DNA from: Neoceratodus forsteri
Taxonomy: Eukaryota; Chordata; Ceratodontiformes; Ceratodontidae
Assembly: GCA_016271365.2 (NCBI GenBank)
Contig: CM028130.1
Location: 470,799,501-470,863,500 of the forward strand
DNA: 64,000 bases
Direction of reading: 5' to 3'
Position 1 is the stretch's first letter. Each line of letters opens with the position of its first letter. Of this stretch, positions 23,306-34,860 are shown piece by piece. The notes beneath the pieces are model-generated. The model made no database searches. It was given only the letters and a program-made list of their open reading frames with translations, and was not told the origin of the DNA. Position numbers and translations under genes: made by a program.

Positions 23306-25244
23306 CTGTGTGGGACAGAAGGCAGGGAAAGGGTTAAACAGACTTGTGAACAAACATTGCACAGCTGTAACAGTAACATATGGCCATGATGCAACACACA
23401 GCTGCTATACATGCCCCCACCTCCTGAAGAATGGCAACAGGGCATGCACGATGCACCTCAGTGCTGTGGAGTCCTGCAGGCCAGCACATGTGGAAGCCAG
23501 CTGTGTGTGTGTGTGCAGCACACAGTTGAGCTGACCATGTTGCTGCCTGTGGCATGTGAGAGGCGGCCTGGCTTAACATGTTGGCATGGACATGGGTGCA
23601 CTGCAAGGCAATCACAAGGTCTACAGCCACAGACAGTGCCTAATGTGCACATGTGTGGGACTGTGCAGCCATGGCTATGAATGGCTGACTCTTGGTGCCC
23701 CACCGGCACATCCAGTGCCATGCTGGGCCTCTGCACACCCAGCACCATGGAACACATGCTGTAGAAACATGGGTGTCTTCCAAAAACAGGGCTAGATGGC
23801 TGACCAGGATACACATTCCACTAGGGGTGCGGCCTAGGCACCATTGCATGTGCCAGAGCATGTATCAGTGCTGCCACATTGTACACACATACAGGCGTGG
23901 TGTGTGTATAGGTGGTCCTGGCACAGCTGTGCACAAGGCCTGTGTGTGATCCACCATGTGTCGCAGTTGTGGGTACTGTACAACAATAAAACTGGGGTAC
24001 TGCACTCCCAGCATGTGTGTCAATGCCTGTCACACAATGGCCTGGATGTGCACACTGTAGATGGACCTGCCTGTCTTGGGGGTAGACACCGTGGACCACA
24101 ACAATGTTGGTAATGCCCCCTGCCCCTGGCTGCACAGTGCTGTACACAGACAGTCAGCAGTCAGGACCACAGTGTACAAACACTATTAACTGCATGAGTA
24201 CTGTCTGCCGTGCCCACATGCACACATCAGACAGCACAACACAGGGGTGGGGGGTTGGCTGTCTGTGATGCAGATGCCAGTCAGTGACATGGGTGACAGC
24301 ACAGGTACCTGTGGCAGTTGTCACACTGGAGTACATGCACCCCACAGTCACAGTGGACTAATGATCCACTCCAGAGTGCATCCTCCACACCGCTGATCAC
24401 ATCCCACTGCCATCTGCAGCACCACAGCATGCAGTCAGTCAAGCATGGCCTGTGCAATGGGCGTTGGACAGTGCATAACGCTGGTGGGGCAACACTACCC
24501 ACACGGGGCAGTCAAGAGGGTCAAAGGGCCACCCAGCTCCCACCAGCACCACCGCATACATGCCCAGCCACACTGCACTGGTCAAGAATCAGCTGCAGTC
24601 CCAAGCCCATTAACAGTACTGCACTGTTAGACGGTTCACAGATACCATAGCCTGTCACATACAGGCAATACAGGAGCAATGTGTGCATGGCAGGGATGAT
24701 ACAGCCATACATGTGGTACTGCTACACCTGGAATCAGGTCCTTTCCTGCCAGACAGGCAGGTGGCTGGCATTGTCTGGGTCAGCCTATCATCCATGCAGA
24801 ACAGGACTTTAAAGTATGTGTAGGCCTGATTACCCGCTGATATCCAACAGATTACAGCCCTGGCATCCCAGTGGTGTGATGTCAGGACCATATGAACTCA
24901 TCTCAGCTATGTCTTAGCAGTGGATCAACTAGACAGACTGCCACTGTTAGTCGGTATTCTACACACCTGGAATGTGCTTGAAAGCCTCAGTACAGTAGTC
25001 CTATAACATTCCAGTTGTCACAGTGTACTGTCACTGAGGCTAGCGATCTCCATGGCTGATAGGAGTTAACAATGGTACTCTGCTGACCCACAGTCATTCG
25101 TTCCATGTATCCCAATAGTGTGTGTACAGTACCTACACATACATTCGGCTGTACCGCAGAGTCAATACTGGGGTAAGGCCCACTAACACGTAAGGGGGGG
25201 ATTCCCATGACGAGTCCCATGCACTAAACCTGACAATGCCTGAT
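23306..25244. other. Harbinger A internal region without recognised genes
   Basis: About 1.9 kb rich in ACATG/TGTGC words. All frames are short and overlap on both strands. I see nothing that supports a gene or a known repeat. Confidence 0.5.
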
Positions 25245-25368
25245 GTACAGGTGATAACCATGGTGTACGTACCTCTTGTTGTTGCTAGGGCAACTGTAAG
25301 CCTCTCAAGCTGCGCACAGATGTCCTAGCAACCAATCGAGGCATTTACACCATGGTAATCACCTGTAC
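25245..25368. repeat. 124-bp inverted repeat inside Harbinger A
   Basis: GTACAGGTGATAACCATGGT at 25245 pairs with ACCATGGTAATCACCTGTAC ending at 25368. The arms extend about 45 bp to TTGCTAGGG/CCTAGCAA. Probably a tiny MITE. No target duplication recognised. Confidence 0.75.
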
Positions 25369-25427
25369 ACCAGCCAGTCTCCTGTATTATATCACACAGA
25401 TCGCACACAGTACAATACAAGGTGGTG

Positions 25428-25790
25428 ACAGTGGATCAGCAGGTAGCACAGATGCCATGCAGCCAGTAGATCATCCGGCTGTGGGTTCTAGTCCCACCAC
25501 CCAAGGCTCCTGGGTTAACATCCCATAAGTGACAGTGCAGTGCAGCATGAGGGGGGTGCTGCACTCCTGAGGTGCCATCAGTCAGATGAGATGTTAGACC
25601 GAAGTTCCATCTGCCTGCTCTGGAGGTAGGTCAGGTGGACGTTAATGACCCCATGGCACATACCAACATGTGTAGGGGAATATCTACGGTGCCATGGCCA
25701 TGTACCTCCTATCCACAAGAATACCACAAGCAGCGTAATCTATTTCAAAGACATTTGGCATTCACCTGTATCCCCTTCCCCCCTGGGTTG
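25428..25790 (+). mobile_element. tRNA-derived SINE with conserved vertebrate central (Deu-like) domain
   Basis: A-box-like TGGATCAGCAGG (25432-25443) and an excellent B-box GGTTCTAGTCC (25484-25494) 50 bp downstream form an RNA polymerase III promoter. The central block from about 25549 (GGTGCTGCACTCCTGAGGTG, CAGATGAGATGTTAGACCGA, TCTGCCTGCTCTGG, GACCCCATGGCAC) matches from memory the domain shared by Deu-type SINEs of fishes, amphibians and amniotes. The 3' limit is uncertain, since no poly-A or target duplication is evident. It sits inside Harbinger A, so it was inserted after that element or carried by it. Confidence 0.7.
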
Positions 25791-26316
25791 TGTCTGAAAG
25801 AGGCAGGATTTGTTTACAGCATGTACCCGGTCAGCAAACACTACAATAAGCAATTCACATGACAGGCAGAGCAGCGCTATGCACAACCAGCGTCCCCTGT
25901 TGGGTCTGGGTTCTGAATCCCATGGACCTCACAAGCTGCGCTCTCGGTGTCATTGGGCCTCAGAATCCTTCTGTGGCAGAACACACTGGTGATGCAGAGT
26001 TGCCCATCCAGTATCCCCTGTGTGCTGCTGCAGTAGTGCTGTCATGATGATGTTCTGCTGAAGTACTGATGTCACCCCTGCTGCATGAGCGCATGGCTTG
26101 CTGGCACAGTGTTACTGTCCTCACAGTACCGCAGTGGTGTCAGTAGTCTCAAACCGCTTGAAACATCACATGTCAGTGTCAGTATGGAACACAGTGCAGA
26201 GTAACACACTGCACACATGTGACATACGACAGCTATACAAAACATCACATACATGATGCCATAGTTATACACAACCTGTGTTCTGTCACCTCGAGCATCT
26301 GTGCTCCCAAGGTCAC

Positions 26317-26374
26317 AGGGACTGAGAACCCCTCTGTGGCAGTGCATACGCCTTGAGCAGACCGGACCGTCCAA
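26317..26374 (+). repeat. Internal direct repeat of Harbinger A, unit 1
   Basis: GGGACTGAGAACCCCTCTGT ... CCTTGAGCAGACCGGACC is repeated at 27298-27354 with a few changes. A weaker third copy (CTCAGAATCCTTCTGTGGCA) lies near 25949. Confidence 0.8.
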
Positions 26375-26639
26375 CAGACAAAGTGGACATGTGTTACAGC
26401 CCTGACCTGGATGTCTGCCATCAACCAGTGGTATCAAGCCATGCACACATGACATGGGGATGCCCAACTGTTGTCAGCATGGTGACTACACAGGACATTC
26501 ATGAACAGCAGCCTCATCCAGGACACAGTCAGTTAGCAGTCATCTGTATCCCCTTCCCCCTGGTCCATACCTCTGAAGTGTACCACAATACGAGGAATAG
26601 TCCTCATGATACGGCACAACAGCACGCTGTTCAACATTG

Positions 26640-26720
26640 TGAGGAGTTGTCCCGCATTCAGTGGTAACACTGTAAGGCACTATTCCACAGTAAGTGATGC
26701 AGAATATATATTGCTCAGTT
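26640..26720 (+). repeat. Diverged duplicate of 20901-20980 in Harbinger A
   Basis: GAGGAGTTGTCCCGCATTCA, GTGGTAACACTGTAAGGCA corresponds to GAGGACCTGTCCCACACTCA, GTGGCAAAACTGTAAAGAA at 20901. Direct orientation, about 5.7 kb apart, with a gene-bearing block between. Confidence 0.55.
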
Positions 26721-27297
26721 ACTAACTGACTTGCTGTTATACATGCAAATTGTTTCACAGTGTTCTGGGCCTCTGAGGTGCAGTTTGTAAATGTGTTCCA
26801 CATTTTGCTCATGTGTTCCACATATTGAGATGCAGTGTTCCACATTTGAGGGACATAAGGTTGGGAGTTATGGCCAGGTTGTGCTTGGCACTAGGCACCC
26901 AGTCAACATAAACCACATCACAAACCTACTGATATGTCCCTTGAATTTTACTTCTGTCCGCCCACATGCAGTACATACCTGGCTGACTCTGTGAGTGTTC
27001 CATTGACATCCTGTGCTGCAGCAGTAATCACACAACAACATGTATTACCGATTAGCAACACGGGGGGGCACATTTAGCCCTTATATAGCACAGCCAGGCA
27101 AACAAGCTTCTTAAGCATGCTAATGGGCCGCTAATGATATGCTAATCTCCTTGTTAGCACCATGCATACACAATGACCATCATTTGCATATTCTGTTTGA
27201 ATATGGCAGATGCTAGCGCCGGGAAAAGTGTTTAGCGCAGTGCAAACCATATAGCGCCGGGCTATCTCGGCTATGCTTAGCGCAGTGCTGTAGCAAA

Positions 27298-27943
27298 GGG
27301 ACTGAAAACCCCTCCATGGCAGTGCATACTCCTTGAGCAGACTGGACCATCCAACCCTTTCATTGTGTATTTCTTGTACCCCATTATTGCATGCTGTATT
27401 CTGCTGTGTTTTGCTTTGTTTTTCTGTTTATTTGTTCTTGTTGCCTTTGTGCCTTACCTGTTCCCTTTTTGAATTATACTATGTTATGCTTGACATTCCT
27501 GTGTCCTGTGTCTTTTTTTTTGGGAGGGGGGAGTCAGGATTTGACAGTGTTCTGTGGTATTCTGGTTTCACTTGTGGGTCCAGGTTATTCCATGCCTTTC
27601 ACTAGTACTGCAGTTATGTCTGGCAGGGCTGATTTGCTTTCCTGTGTTCCTGGAAAGCTGCTTACACCTCTAACACTTTGTTTCTGTGGGTGTTTGCACT
27701 GCCTCTTTCTGATTGCTATTTTCAGTGCTGTCTTATCTGCTATATTCAGTGCTGTCTTAATCCCAGGCAATTTTTGCCCTGCACTCCTCGGCCTATTTGC
27801 CCGGCTTCCTTAGCTTGCTATATTCATCTGGTTTTGCACCGGGCTATTTCCTTTTGAATATTGCTATGGTTTTGCTCTGGGCAAATTTTGCCCACCGGAC
27901 AGTGCTAATTTAGCCCCGGGGCAAAGTTTTGAATATCTGGCCC
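27298..27943 (+). repeat. Extra right-end segment of Harbinger A
   Basis: It starts with unit 2 of the 58-bp direct repeat, immediately after a subterminal-looking block (AGCGCCGGGCTATCTC, TTAGCGCAGTG at 27200-27290) that mirrors the left subterminal AATAGCGCCGGGC near 19175. About 590 bp of unrelated T-rich sequence then leads to the true terminal repeat. The right end therefore looks extended or composite. Confidence 0.45.
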
Positions 27944-27946
27944 TAA

Positions 27947-28430
27947 AAATCTTGTGAATTTTTCCATCAATTGCAGATTGTAATAGGGTCCATAATTTAG
28001 CATTATAATCAACTTCTCTTTGTCTAATAAGTGTCCTATACGCCCCTCTCAAAAAAGATAATGCCTTATTATAAATTAACTCTGTATTCTTCCTAAATAG
28101 CCTTGTCACTTTATTTAATAGCCTTTTATAGTTCCTACATTCATAATTATACCAAGGATTTTTTCCCATTGCCCTGTCTTCTGCCCTATAAATCTGATTT
28201 TTGGTTTTTGTATTATTACTAAAGTAGGCATTTAATTTTTCAAAGTGCTTAATACTCTTATCACCTGTAGCACATATAATTGCTTATTTTAATTTTAAAG
28301 TCACCATATCCCTTTGTAACATATCAATATTATTCTTTATCAGAGGATCCCATTTTATTCTATTTTCAATGAGTTGCATATGATTGTCTAATTCTATCAC
28401 ATTTGATTTGTCATAACTTATTTCTTTTAT
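27947..28430 (-). pseudogene. Large LINE ORF2, linker between endonuclease and RT
   Basis: Minus-strand frame GKNPWYNYECRNYKRLLNKV, TRLFRKNTELIYNKALSFLR, RQREVDYNAKLWTLLQSAID, ending DGKNSQDF at the Harbinger site in the working frame. The K-x-P-W-(F/Y) start and basic helical content are typical of the APE-RT linker. The part above 28190 is decayed. Confidence 0.65.
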
Positions 28431-29262
28431 AGCTCCATATTCTATTGTAACTAGCAGGAAAAATGGTCAGAGAAATGTTCAATAAGGACCTCAAAATCAA
28501 CAATAAAAAAAAAAAAAATAGAAGCAATATCATCCAATGCAAGGACCAGAATAGAACCACCACTCTTGGTTGGAAAAGTAATTTCACCCAGATAGTCAGC
28601 CTTTGAGCATCCATTTAAAATACATAAATTATTTTCCACAATAAATTCTAATAATAGTTTACCCTTAATGTTGACCTTTCCTGTCTTAGACTGCCTTACT
28701 GGTAAGTCCCCATAATAGCCTATATCTTGTAAATTTGTAAAAAAAAAAATCTAGTTCATTACAACTTCCAATATGTGCATTCCAGTCTCCTAATAGAATA
28801 AAATGCTTATTAAGCATACTAAAACAATATTCATTTAAGCATTTAGATAGTACATCCAAATGCCACTTACATTCTAAACTAGATAATGAGGGAGAAAAAT
28901 AGACATTAAACAAGACATAGGTCTCAGACACTCCAACTATTACTTCCAGTACAATCCAGTTATGATTGGGAGAAACTCTGGATTTCACAATATGTATTTT
29001 CTTTTGTGTATTAATAAGAATCATCAGGCCACCTCTACATTTACCCTTCACATTATTCTTAATTCCAGGAATCAAAATGTTATTAAAACCTGTAATTAGT
29101 ACCTCTTTATCAGCTTCTAGCCAGGTTTCCTGGAGCAATATAATATCATACTTTTTAATTGTATCTAACCAAGCCCCATCATCAGTTTTCACATTCACAC
29201 CTGCAATATTCCAGGATAAGTTAATAGATGGGATATGTAGTATGGTCCCTTTATTAGATGGC
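28431..29262 (-). pseudogene. Large LINE ORF2, APE-type endonuclease
   Basis: NVKTDDGAWLDTIKKYDIIL then LQETWLEADKEVLITGFNNI (catalytic Glu in QETW), GKCRGGLMILINTQKKIHIV, WIVLEVIVGVSETYVLFNVY and FILLGDWNAHIGSCNELD (the GDWNAH metal/catalytic block). The enzyme nicks target DNA to prime reverse transcription. The C-terminal part (28431-28690) is frameshifted and the SDHF motif appears as EHFSDHFSC. Upstream, 29260-29560 is a broken lead-in frame. Confidence 0.8.
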
Positions 29263-29574
29263 CTGATGGTATCGCCAACTCAAGTCTGAAAGAGCTAATG
29301 TTGTATCATCAGAAACTGAAGATGGGGAATTCACCTCTTTACAACTCATTGCAGTAGTGCAATTCATATTTCCCAATAATGACCCTTCCTCTTCATACTC
29401 AGTAGTATCCTCTAGTACAATACTAGTATGTATTCTTTGTCCCCATTGTTTCCTCCCTCTAATAATAGTATTGTACCCTGGTGAGGTCTTTAGTTCATAT
29501 TCCATGACCTGCGGTTTCCCCAAATATTGTATTATAGTTGGCTGTTGTAGCATATTCCTTCCCTTTACTGTACT

Positions 29575-30112
29575 CTTTTCATCTTTTCAGCCTTTACCAT
29601 CTATTTGTTTCAAATTCATGTTCGTTGCCAAATTCTTGGAAGTAATATCCATATTCACACCCAATTTCTGTATATCATTTTGTAACTTTAGCACCTGCTC
29701 CCTAGCTGCATAGTTCCTCAATACTAAGCAAACTATGCCTCTATCAGGGAGTGTTTTATATCTATATACAGAGGAAAGGTCTTCCCAAATGAATTTGGAC
29801 CCCAGAGCACTCTTAATAATATTATATACTGCTACTTTGAGTGAGAATGGGGTTTCCCTTCTAGATTTTGGGACCCCTTTAAGATAAATTGTTGGTAATT
29901 TCTCACTCTGTGATTTATTCAATTGATTCATCACCATTTCTGTATTGTCTTTTCTGTTAAAGAGTCTCCCATTTATGTCCTTCTGGGCCAGTGTTTGAAC
30001 TCCCCTTTCTTTATATTTGTTTTTCTGTCTTTTCCTTCTTCCTTGTTTATTACTAGTCTTGTTGTAAAAAAGCTATTTTTTTGTTTTGATCCTGTAATAC
30101 ATGAATCTTCCT
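29575..30112 (-). pseudogene. Large LINE ORF1, C-terminal half
   Basis: KYKERGVQTLAQKDINGRLF, NRKDNTEMVMNQLNKSQSEK, LPTIYLKGVPKSRRETPFSL, SALGSKFIWEDLSSVYRYKT, VLRNYAAREQVLKLQND, ending at a stop near 29587. The VYRYK-x-LPDRGIVCLVLRNYAAREQVL part resembles the RRM-like nucleic-acid binding region of LINE ORF1 proteins. It is separated from its N-terminal half by CR1 copy A. A member-specific function cannot be assigned. Confidence 0.6.
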
Positions 30113-30268
30113 ATGTTAGAAACATAGAAACACAGAAGTTGACAGCAGATAAGGACTGCAAGGCCCATCCAGTCTGCCCATTTCTTTTTCTACCTTATAA
30201 ATGTGCCATCGGCCTTTGCTCTGTCAGTGGCCTATCTATTCATAGCCATTTGTATTGCTCCCTTATGC

Positions 30269-33033
30269 CTATCCCATGCCTGTTTGAAGCCCTGCACTGT
30301 ATTCATAGCCACCCTTCTTGTGGTAAGCCATTCCATGCATCCACCACCCTTTCTGTGAAAAATAATTTCCTATTCCCCTTAATCGGCCCCCCTCTAATCT
30401 CATGCTGAGTCCTCTTGTCCTGCTATTTTTCTTATATTTAAACATGTTAGACTCTTTCACCTTGTTAATGCCCTTAAGGTGTTTGAATGCCTCGATCATA
30501 TCACCTCTCTCCCTAATTTGCTCAAGGGTATACATATTGAGCTCTGTTAATCTGTCCTCATATGTCTTCTGATGCAGTCCCTGCACCATTTTGGTTGCCC
30601 TTCTCTGGACTGACTCAATTTGGTTAATGTCCTTGTGAAGGTATGGCCTCCAATACTGCACGCAGTACTCCAGATGGGGCCTAACCAGTGTCTTGTAAAG
30701 AGGGATTATCCTCTCTACGACTTGTGATACCCTACTAATACACCTAACACCCCCTAGCCTTACCTACTGCTTTAGCGGTCTGCTTGGATGATTTCAGGTC
30801 ATCAGTGATGATGATGCCCAAGTCTCTTTCTTCCTTTGTGACTGCTAGCAACTCCCTCCCAGCCTATAGGTGGCTTCAGGGTTCTCTTCCCTATGTGCAT
30901 GATTTTGCACTTCTTTGCATTAATCCCAGTTGCCACTCTTTTGACCATTTTGCTAGTTTATCCAGATGTCTTTTCATTCTGCCCACCCCATCTGGATCAT
31001 CTACTCTGTTGCAGATCTTGGTGTCATCTGCAAACAGACAAGCCTACCCTCTAGTCCATCTGCAAGGTCACTAATGAAGATGTTGAAGAGGACTGGCCCC
31101 AGGACTGATCCTGAGGTACCCCACTTGTGACTTGCATCTCTTCTGACTGTATACCATTTACCACCACTCTCTGTTTTCTGCCCGTCAACCAGTTTGCCAC
31201 CCAGTTGACCAACTTCTAACCCACCCTGAGCCTACCCAGCTTATTTATCAATCTTCTATATGGAACAGTGTCAAAAGCTTTGCTGAAGTCAAGGTAGGCG
31301 ACATCAACTGCTCCCCCTTGGTCCACCACTCTGGTTACCCAGTCAAAGAAATCTATGAGATTAGTTTGACAGGACCTTCCTTTTGTAAACCCATGCTGTC
31401 TTGGCTCCTGTGCCCCTATGGATTCCAGGTGTTGCACTATCCTTTCCTTAAGGAGTGCCTCCATAATCTTGCCCACTACTGAGGTAAGACTGACTGGTCT
31501 GTAGTTTCTCCTCCTCCCTGCTACCACTCTTGTGGGGCGGGATCACATGAGCCCTTCTCCAGTCTTCTGGGACCTCTCCTGTGCTCAGAGACTCACTAAA
31601 CAGATCTGCTAATGGCTCTGCTAGTTCCACCTTTAGCTCCTTAAGTACCCTGGGATGTGCCATCAGGTCCCATTGCCTTATCACCCTGGGCTTAACAAGC
31701 TCTTGTAGGACCCTTTCTTTTGTGAAGGGAGTAGTGCTCACCTCCCTCCCCCCTGTGTCCATGATGCTGAGCTGTAGGCCCTGCCCTACCTTCTCTTCAG
31801 TAAATACTGAGCAAAAGTATCTATCTATTTAGGATAGATGCCTTTACAGGGTCCTCTTCCTCACGTGCTCCCTTTTCTCCATTAAGCTTAGCAATACCCC
31901 CTCTGGACTTTCTCCTTTCACTAATATATCTATAGAAAGTCTTGTCACCTTCTTTTACTGTTCGTGCTAGTGTTTCCTCAGTTTGGGACTTTGCCTGCCT
32001 TGCTGCCTTCCCTGCTTCCCTTAGGGCAGTTTGGTATGCCTCCCTATCTTCATCCCGCTGTGTTCCCTTATATTTCCGAAGGCCAGCCTTTTGTCTGACC
32101 TTTTCTGCTACTGTATTTGAGAACCAAGTGGTTCCTTCTTCTTTGCACTTCCTTTCTGTCTAACACAATGGGATGTTGCTTCAAGTATTGCATCCTAACG
32201 CTTGCCCACTTGCCTGTACCCCTCACCTGTGTTTCTTTTGCCAGGGCTAGCTTAACTCTCTTGGCCATCTTATCAAAGTCAGCTCCTCTGAAGTCCCATA
32301 TTTTGCCTTGGAATGGGATGATTTAGATGTAGTAGCCAAATTGAACCATACCATGATGGTCACTGACCCCAGGTGACCTTCTACCTGGAGAGCTGTGATC
32401 CCTTCCTTGTTAGTCAGTACTAGATCTAGGATAACCCTGTCTCTTGTGGGTTGTTGTACCAGTTGTTTGAGGCCCTCCCCTGCAGGAATCCACTATGTGT
32501 CTAGTTCTGGCAGATGTTCCTGCTGGTATTGACCAATCTGTATCCAGCATGTTGAAGTCTCCCATTATCAGAACCTCCCTTTAGCTGTCATGTTTTGTAT
32601 ATCTTCTAACAGTAATGTGTCTATGTTCTCCCCTGGTCTGGGGCATGTAGACAACCCCAGTTCTTATGGCTGTCCCATTTCCTGTTTCCAGGGTGACCCA
32701 CAGTTCTGGCTCCTTATGTGTATTCTGAATTTCTGTAGCTTTGATATTTTCATTGACATACAGGGCCACTCCTCCCCCCCTTTTTGCACCTCGGTCTCTT
32801 CTGAACAATACATAGACAGGTACTGAAGTCTCCTGAGTGTGGTTACTGGTAAACCACATCTCACTAATTGCTACTATGTCCAGTTTAGCCTCTGACATTA
32901 TTGCCTGCAGGTCTGGGATCTTATTTCCCAGGCTGTGAGCATTTGTGTACATGAATTTCCATTGGCCAGATTTTGGTGTGTTAGTTGTTGGGTGAGGTTT
33001 GGCATTACCCCTGTGTGTCGTATGGGGAGACAA
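30269..33033 (-). pseudogene. CR1 copy A ORF2 (endonuclease-reverse transcriptase)
   Basis: Endonuclease from about 33000: KFMYTNAHSLGNKIPDLQAI, LDIVAISEMWFTSNHTQETS, RDRGAKRGGGVALYVNENIK. The catalytic QET(W) position reads SEMW, with Met in place of Thr. Linker with EVQRRRNHLVLKYSSRKG (about 32.1 kb). RT: RAHVIPPHKSGS, RRNYRPVSLTSVVGKIMEAL, RQHGFTKGRSCQTNLIDFFD, VAYLDFSKAFDTVPYRRLIN, then FADDTKI near 31030 (catalytic). C-terminus: MQYWRPYLHKDINQIESVQR, RATKMVQGLHQKTYEDRLTE. Stops and frameshifts are scattered between blocks. Confidence 0.85.
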
Positions 33034-33335
33034 GCCTTTTTTCTTACCTGGTGATGCAAATGAACTGCAAACATGCTGAATCCCTGTTTGACCACTAGCT
33101 GAGGGGGGAGGGGTGTTCTTCCCATTCGACGTATGGGGTGCTGCACCCCTCTCGCCATTTGCTAGTTTAAATATTCTGCAAAGATGTCAAACTTCTGCCC
33201 CAATGCACTGACTCCTCCTTAGTCAGATGCAGTCCATCAAATTTAAGAACTTTCACTCCCAGAACTGTTGCCAGTTCCCTACAAATCTGTGTCCTTTTTC
33301 CTGGCACCAGCCCTTGAGCCACGTGTTTAGCTCCC

Positions 33336-34080
33336 CTATCTCCCCTTCTCTGACCTTCCGTCCATCTGCTCCCCTCTCCCAGACTGGCAGGATCTCAGAG
33401 AAGGAGATGCCGGACGAAATAGATGATAGTTTGTCACCAGCCTGGTCAGGTGTTCCTTGGTCTCCACAACTGACCGGCTGGCGAGATCATTAGTCCCTAT
33501 GTGTACTAGGACATCAATGTTTTCTCCTGCTTTGTGAACAATTTTAGCAATGTGGTCAGTGTTTCTCCATGCTGATGTACCTGGGAGACATCTGACCATT
33601 ACCCCTGGCTGGAGATGGGTATCAACTCCCCGAATCATGGAGTCTCCTATGATCAGAAGTTTTTGGGATTTCCTTTTTGCTTTTTTTGTTTTGGTTCCTG
33701 ATTTGGGTGAGTTTTGTTGTGCTAGCTCCTGTGCTGCAGTGTCCTGCTCTGCAGTGTCTTCTGCCTCTTTGTTTGATTTCAGAGATAGAGGCAGATACCT
33801 GTTTGTAGTGTTTATATGGTTTTTGGAGGTAATATGTTGGAGAGCAGACAGTGATGGGGCACCCGATTTGCCCCTCCTAACCACCTGCCAACCTCCTGGA
33901 CCAACTACCCTCTGCAGTCGAGGTTTTTCTGTTGGATGCTGGGGAAATGGCGGGTGGTTCTTATAATGTATTTCCTCTTGAATATGAAATTTGAGGCGTG
34001 CAATCTCTGCCCATGCTGCCCGGAGCTGAGCCCTAAGATCTCCAAAGGCCCAGCATGTAGGACAGTGTCCTAAATCCTGT
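33336..34080 (-). pseudogene. CR1 copy A ORF1 with SGNH esterase domain
   Basis: The N-terminal block LGHCPTCWAFGDLRAQLRAA and a helical segment lead to a basic tract (GTKTKKAKRKSQK). Then come KLLIIGDSMIRGVDTHLQPG (GDS catalytic Ser motif), VRCLPGTSAWRNTDHIAKIV and DVLVHIGTNDLASRSVVETK (GxND block). This is the SGNH-hydrolase (esterase) fold present in ORF1 of many CR1 and related LINEs, with a role in the ribonucleoprotein that is not settled. The frame is lost near 33430, though downstream residues (FSEILPVWERG) are recognisable in another frame. Confidence 0.85.
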
Positions 34081-34089
34081 AAGACTGTC

Positions 34090-34860
34090 CTTCTGTTCTC
34101 TCTCTGCAATCTCCTCTGTAATTTCTTTTATGGTTTTTTGTTTGTTTTTTCCATACAAATTTCCCTCATCCATCCTCCTATCCAGGGTTTTGATTACATC
34201 TTCAAATTCTTTTAATTGTTCTTTTTGTTCTTCATATTGCTTCATTACTGAACCTAGGGTTAAACTAGTACAGACCAGAACAGTTTTAATTTCTGAAAGC
34301 TGTTTACTTAGCAGCATAACGGTCTGTGTATTACAATTTGCATGAGGGTCACAGTTAAAACTATTAGGGCAGTTATAAGTATTCCTGGCCTTACTTCCTT
34401 CAGTTATATGAATACTAGCCTGTACATTAGTCTGAATGGAAACTTTTTCCTCCTGCCCATTACCTCCTTTATTTAAAATTGGGGTTAATAAATGTTCATA
34501 ATCTGCTAAATAGTCATCCCTAATATTATTAGATATTATAAGGTCCTTTCCTTCAGGGTCAGCAGCATAAACTTTCTCCTATTAAGTTTGCAGAAACCAA
34601 ATTTCCAGTTAAGTTAACTTTCTGGGATTCTAGTTCCCTAATGGTTTCCATCAGATAATCACCAGCATGACCTTCTTTAAATACAGGTGTTTTCTGTTTA
34701 GGAGAAGAAGGTGTAGGCACATTCTCTGACACATTAAAGAAGTCAGTATTTTTTTTTTGGCTTTAGTTTTCTTTGGCAGGCACATTCTCTGACACATTAA
34801 AGAAGTCAGTATTGTTTTTTGCTTTAGTTTTCTTTGTCTTCCCAGCCATAACAACTTTTT
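34090..34860 (-). pseudogene. Large LINE ORF1, N-terminal half
   Basis: ATG near 34848 gives MAGKTKKTKAKN then two tandem copies of TDFFNVSENVP separated by 66 bp (34712-34842), i.e. an in-frame 22-codon duplication. Downstream, after frame changes, VMKQYEEQKEQLKEFEDVIK, DRRMDEGNLYGKNKQKTIKE and ITEEIAEREQKDS form a coiled coil for ORF1 trimerisation. The frame then runs into CR1 copy A near 34082. The basic N-terminus and coiled coil fit a LINE ORF1. Confidence 0.6.

Larger units (their letters stand above)
19063..27943 (+). mobile_element. PIF/Harbinger DNA transposon A, 8.9 kb
   Basis: The left end GGGCCAGATATTCAAAACTT and the right end (minus strand) GGGCCAGATATTCAAAACTT are exact over 20 bp. 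Both are flanked by TAA (19060-19062 and 27944-27946), the 3-bp TWA duplication typical of Harbinger. It carries a transposase pseudogene (+), a Myb-like gene (-), about 4 kb of apparently non-coding DNA with a SINE and an inverted repeat, and internal duplications. Removing it with one TAA restores one continuous frame of the host LINE ORF2 across the site (apart from one TAG codon there). Unusually long for a Harbinger element. Confidence 0.9.
30118..34082 (-). mobile_element. CR1 LINE, nearly full length, copy A
   Basis: About 3.97 kb on the minus strand inserted in ORF1 of the larger LINE. It begins near 34082 with ORF1 (esterase), continues with ORF2 endonuclease, linker, RT and C-terminus, and ends near 30118 with TTCTGTGTTTCTATGTTTCT, the CR1 3' signature. 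Target duplications are not evident, as is usual for CR1. Multiple frameshifts. Confidence 0.85.

Noticed and set aside
24154..24712. Short frames in the Harbinger A interior as host genes
   Set aside because: Short, overlapping on both strands, no splice-supported extension and no domain; the region lies within the transposon.
25428..25510. Functional tRNA gene
   Set aside because: A and B boxes are present but no cloverleaf closes and the downstream SINE central domain is diagnostic of a SINE.
27391..27813. 140-residue hydrophobic plus-strand frame
   Set aside because: T-rich non-coding right part of Harbinger A; the hydrophobic composition follows from base composition.
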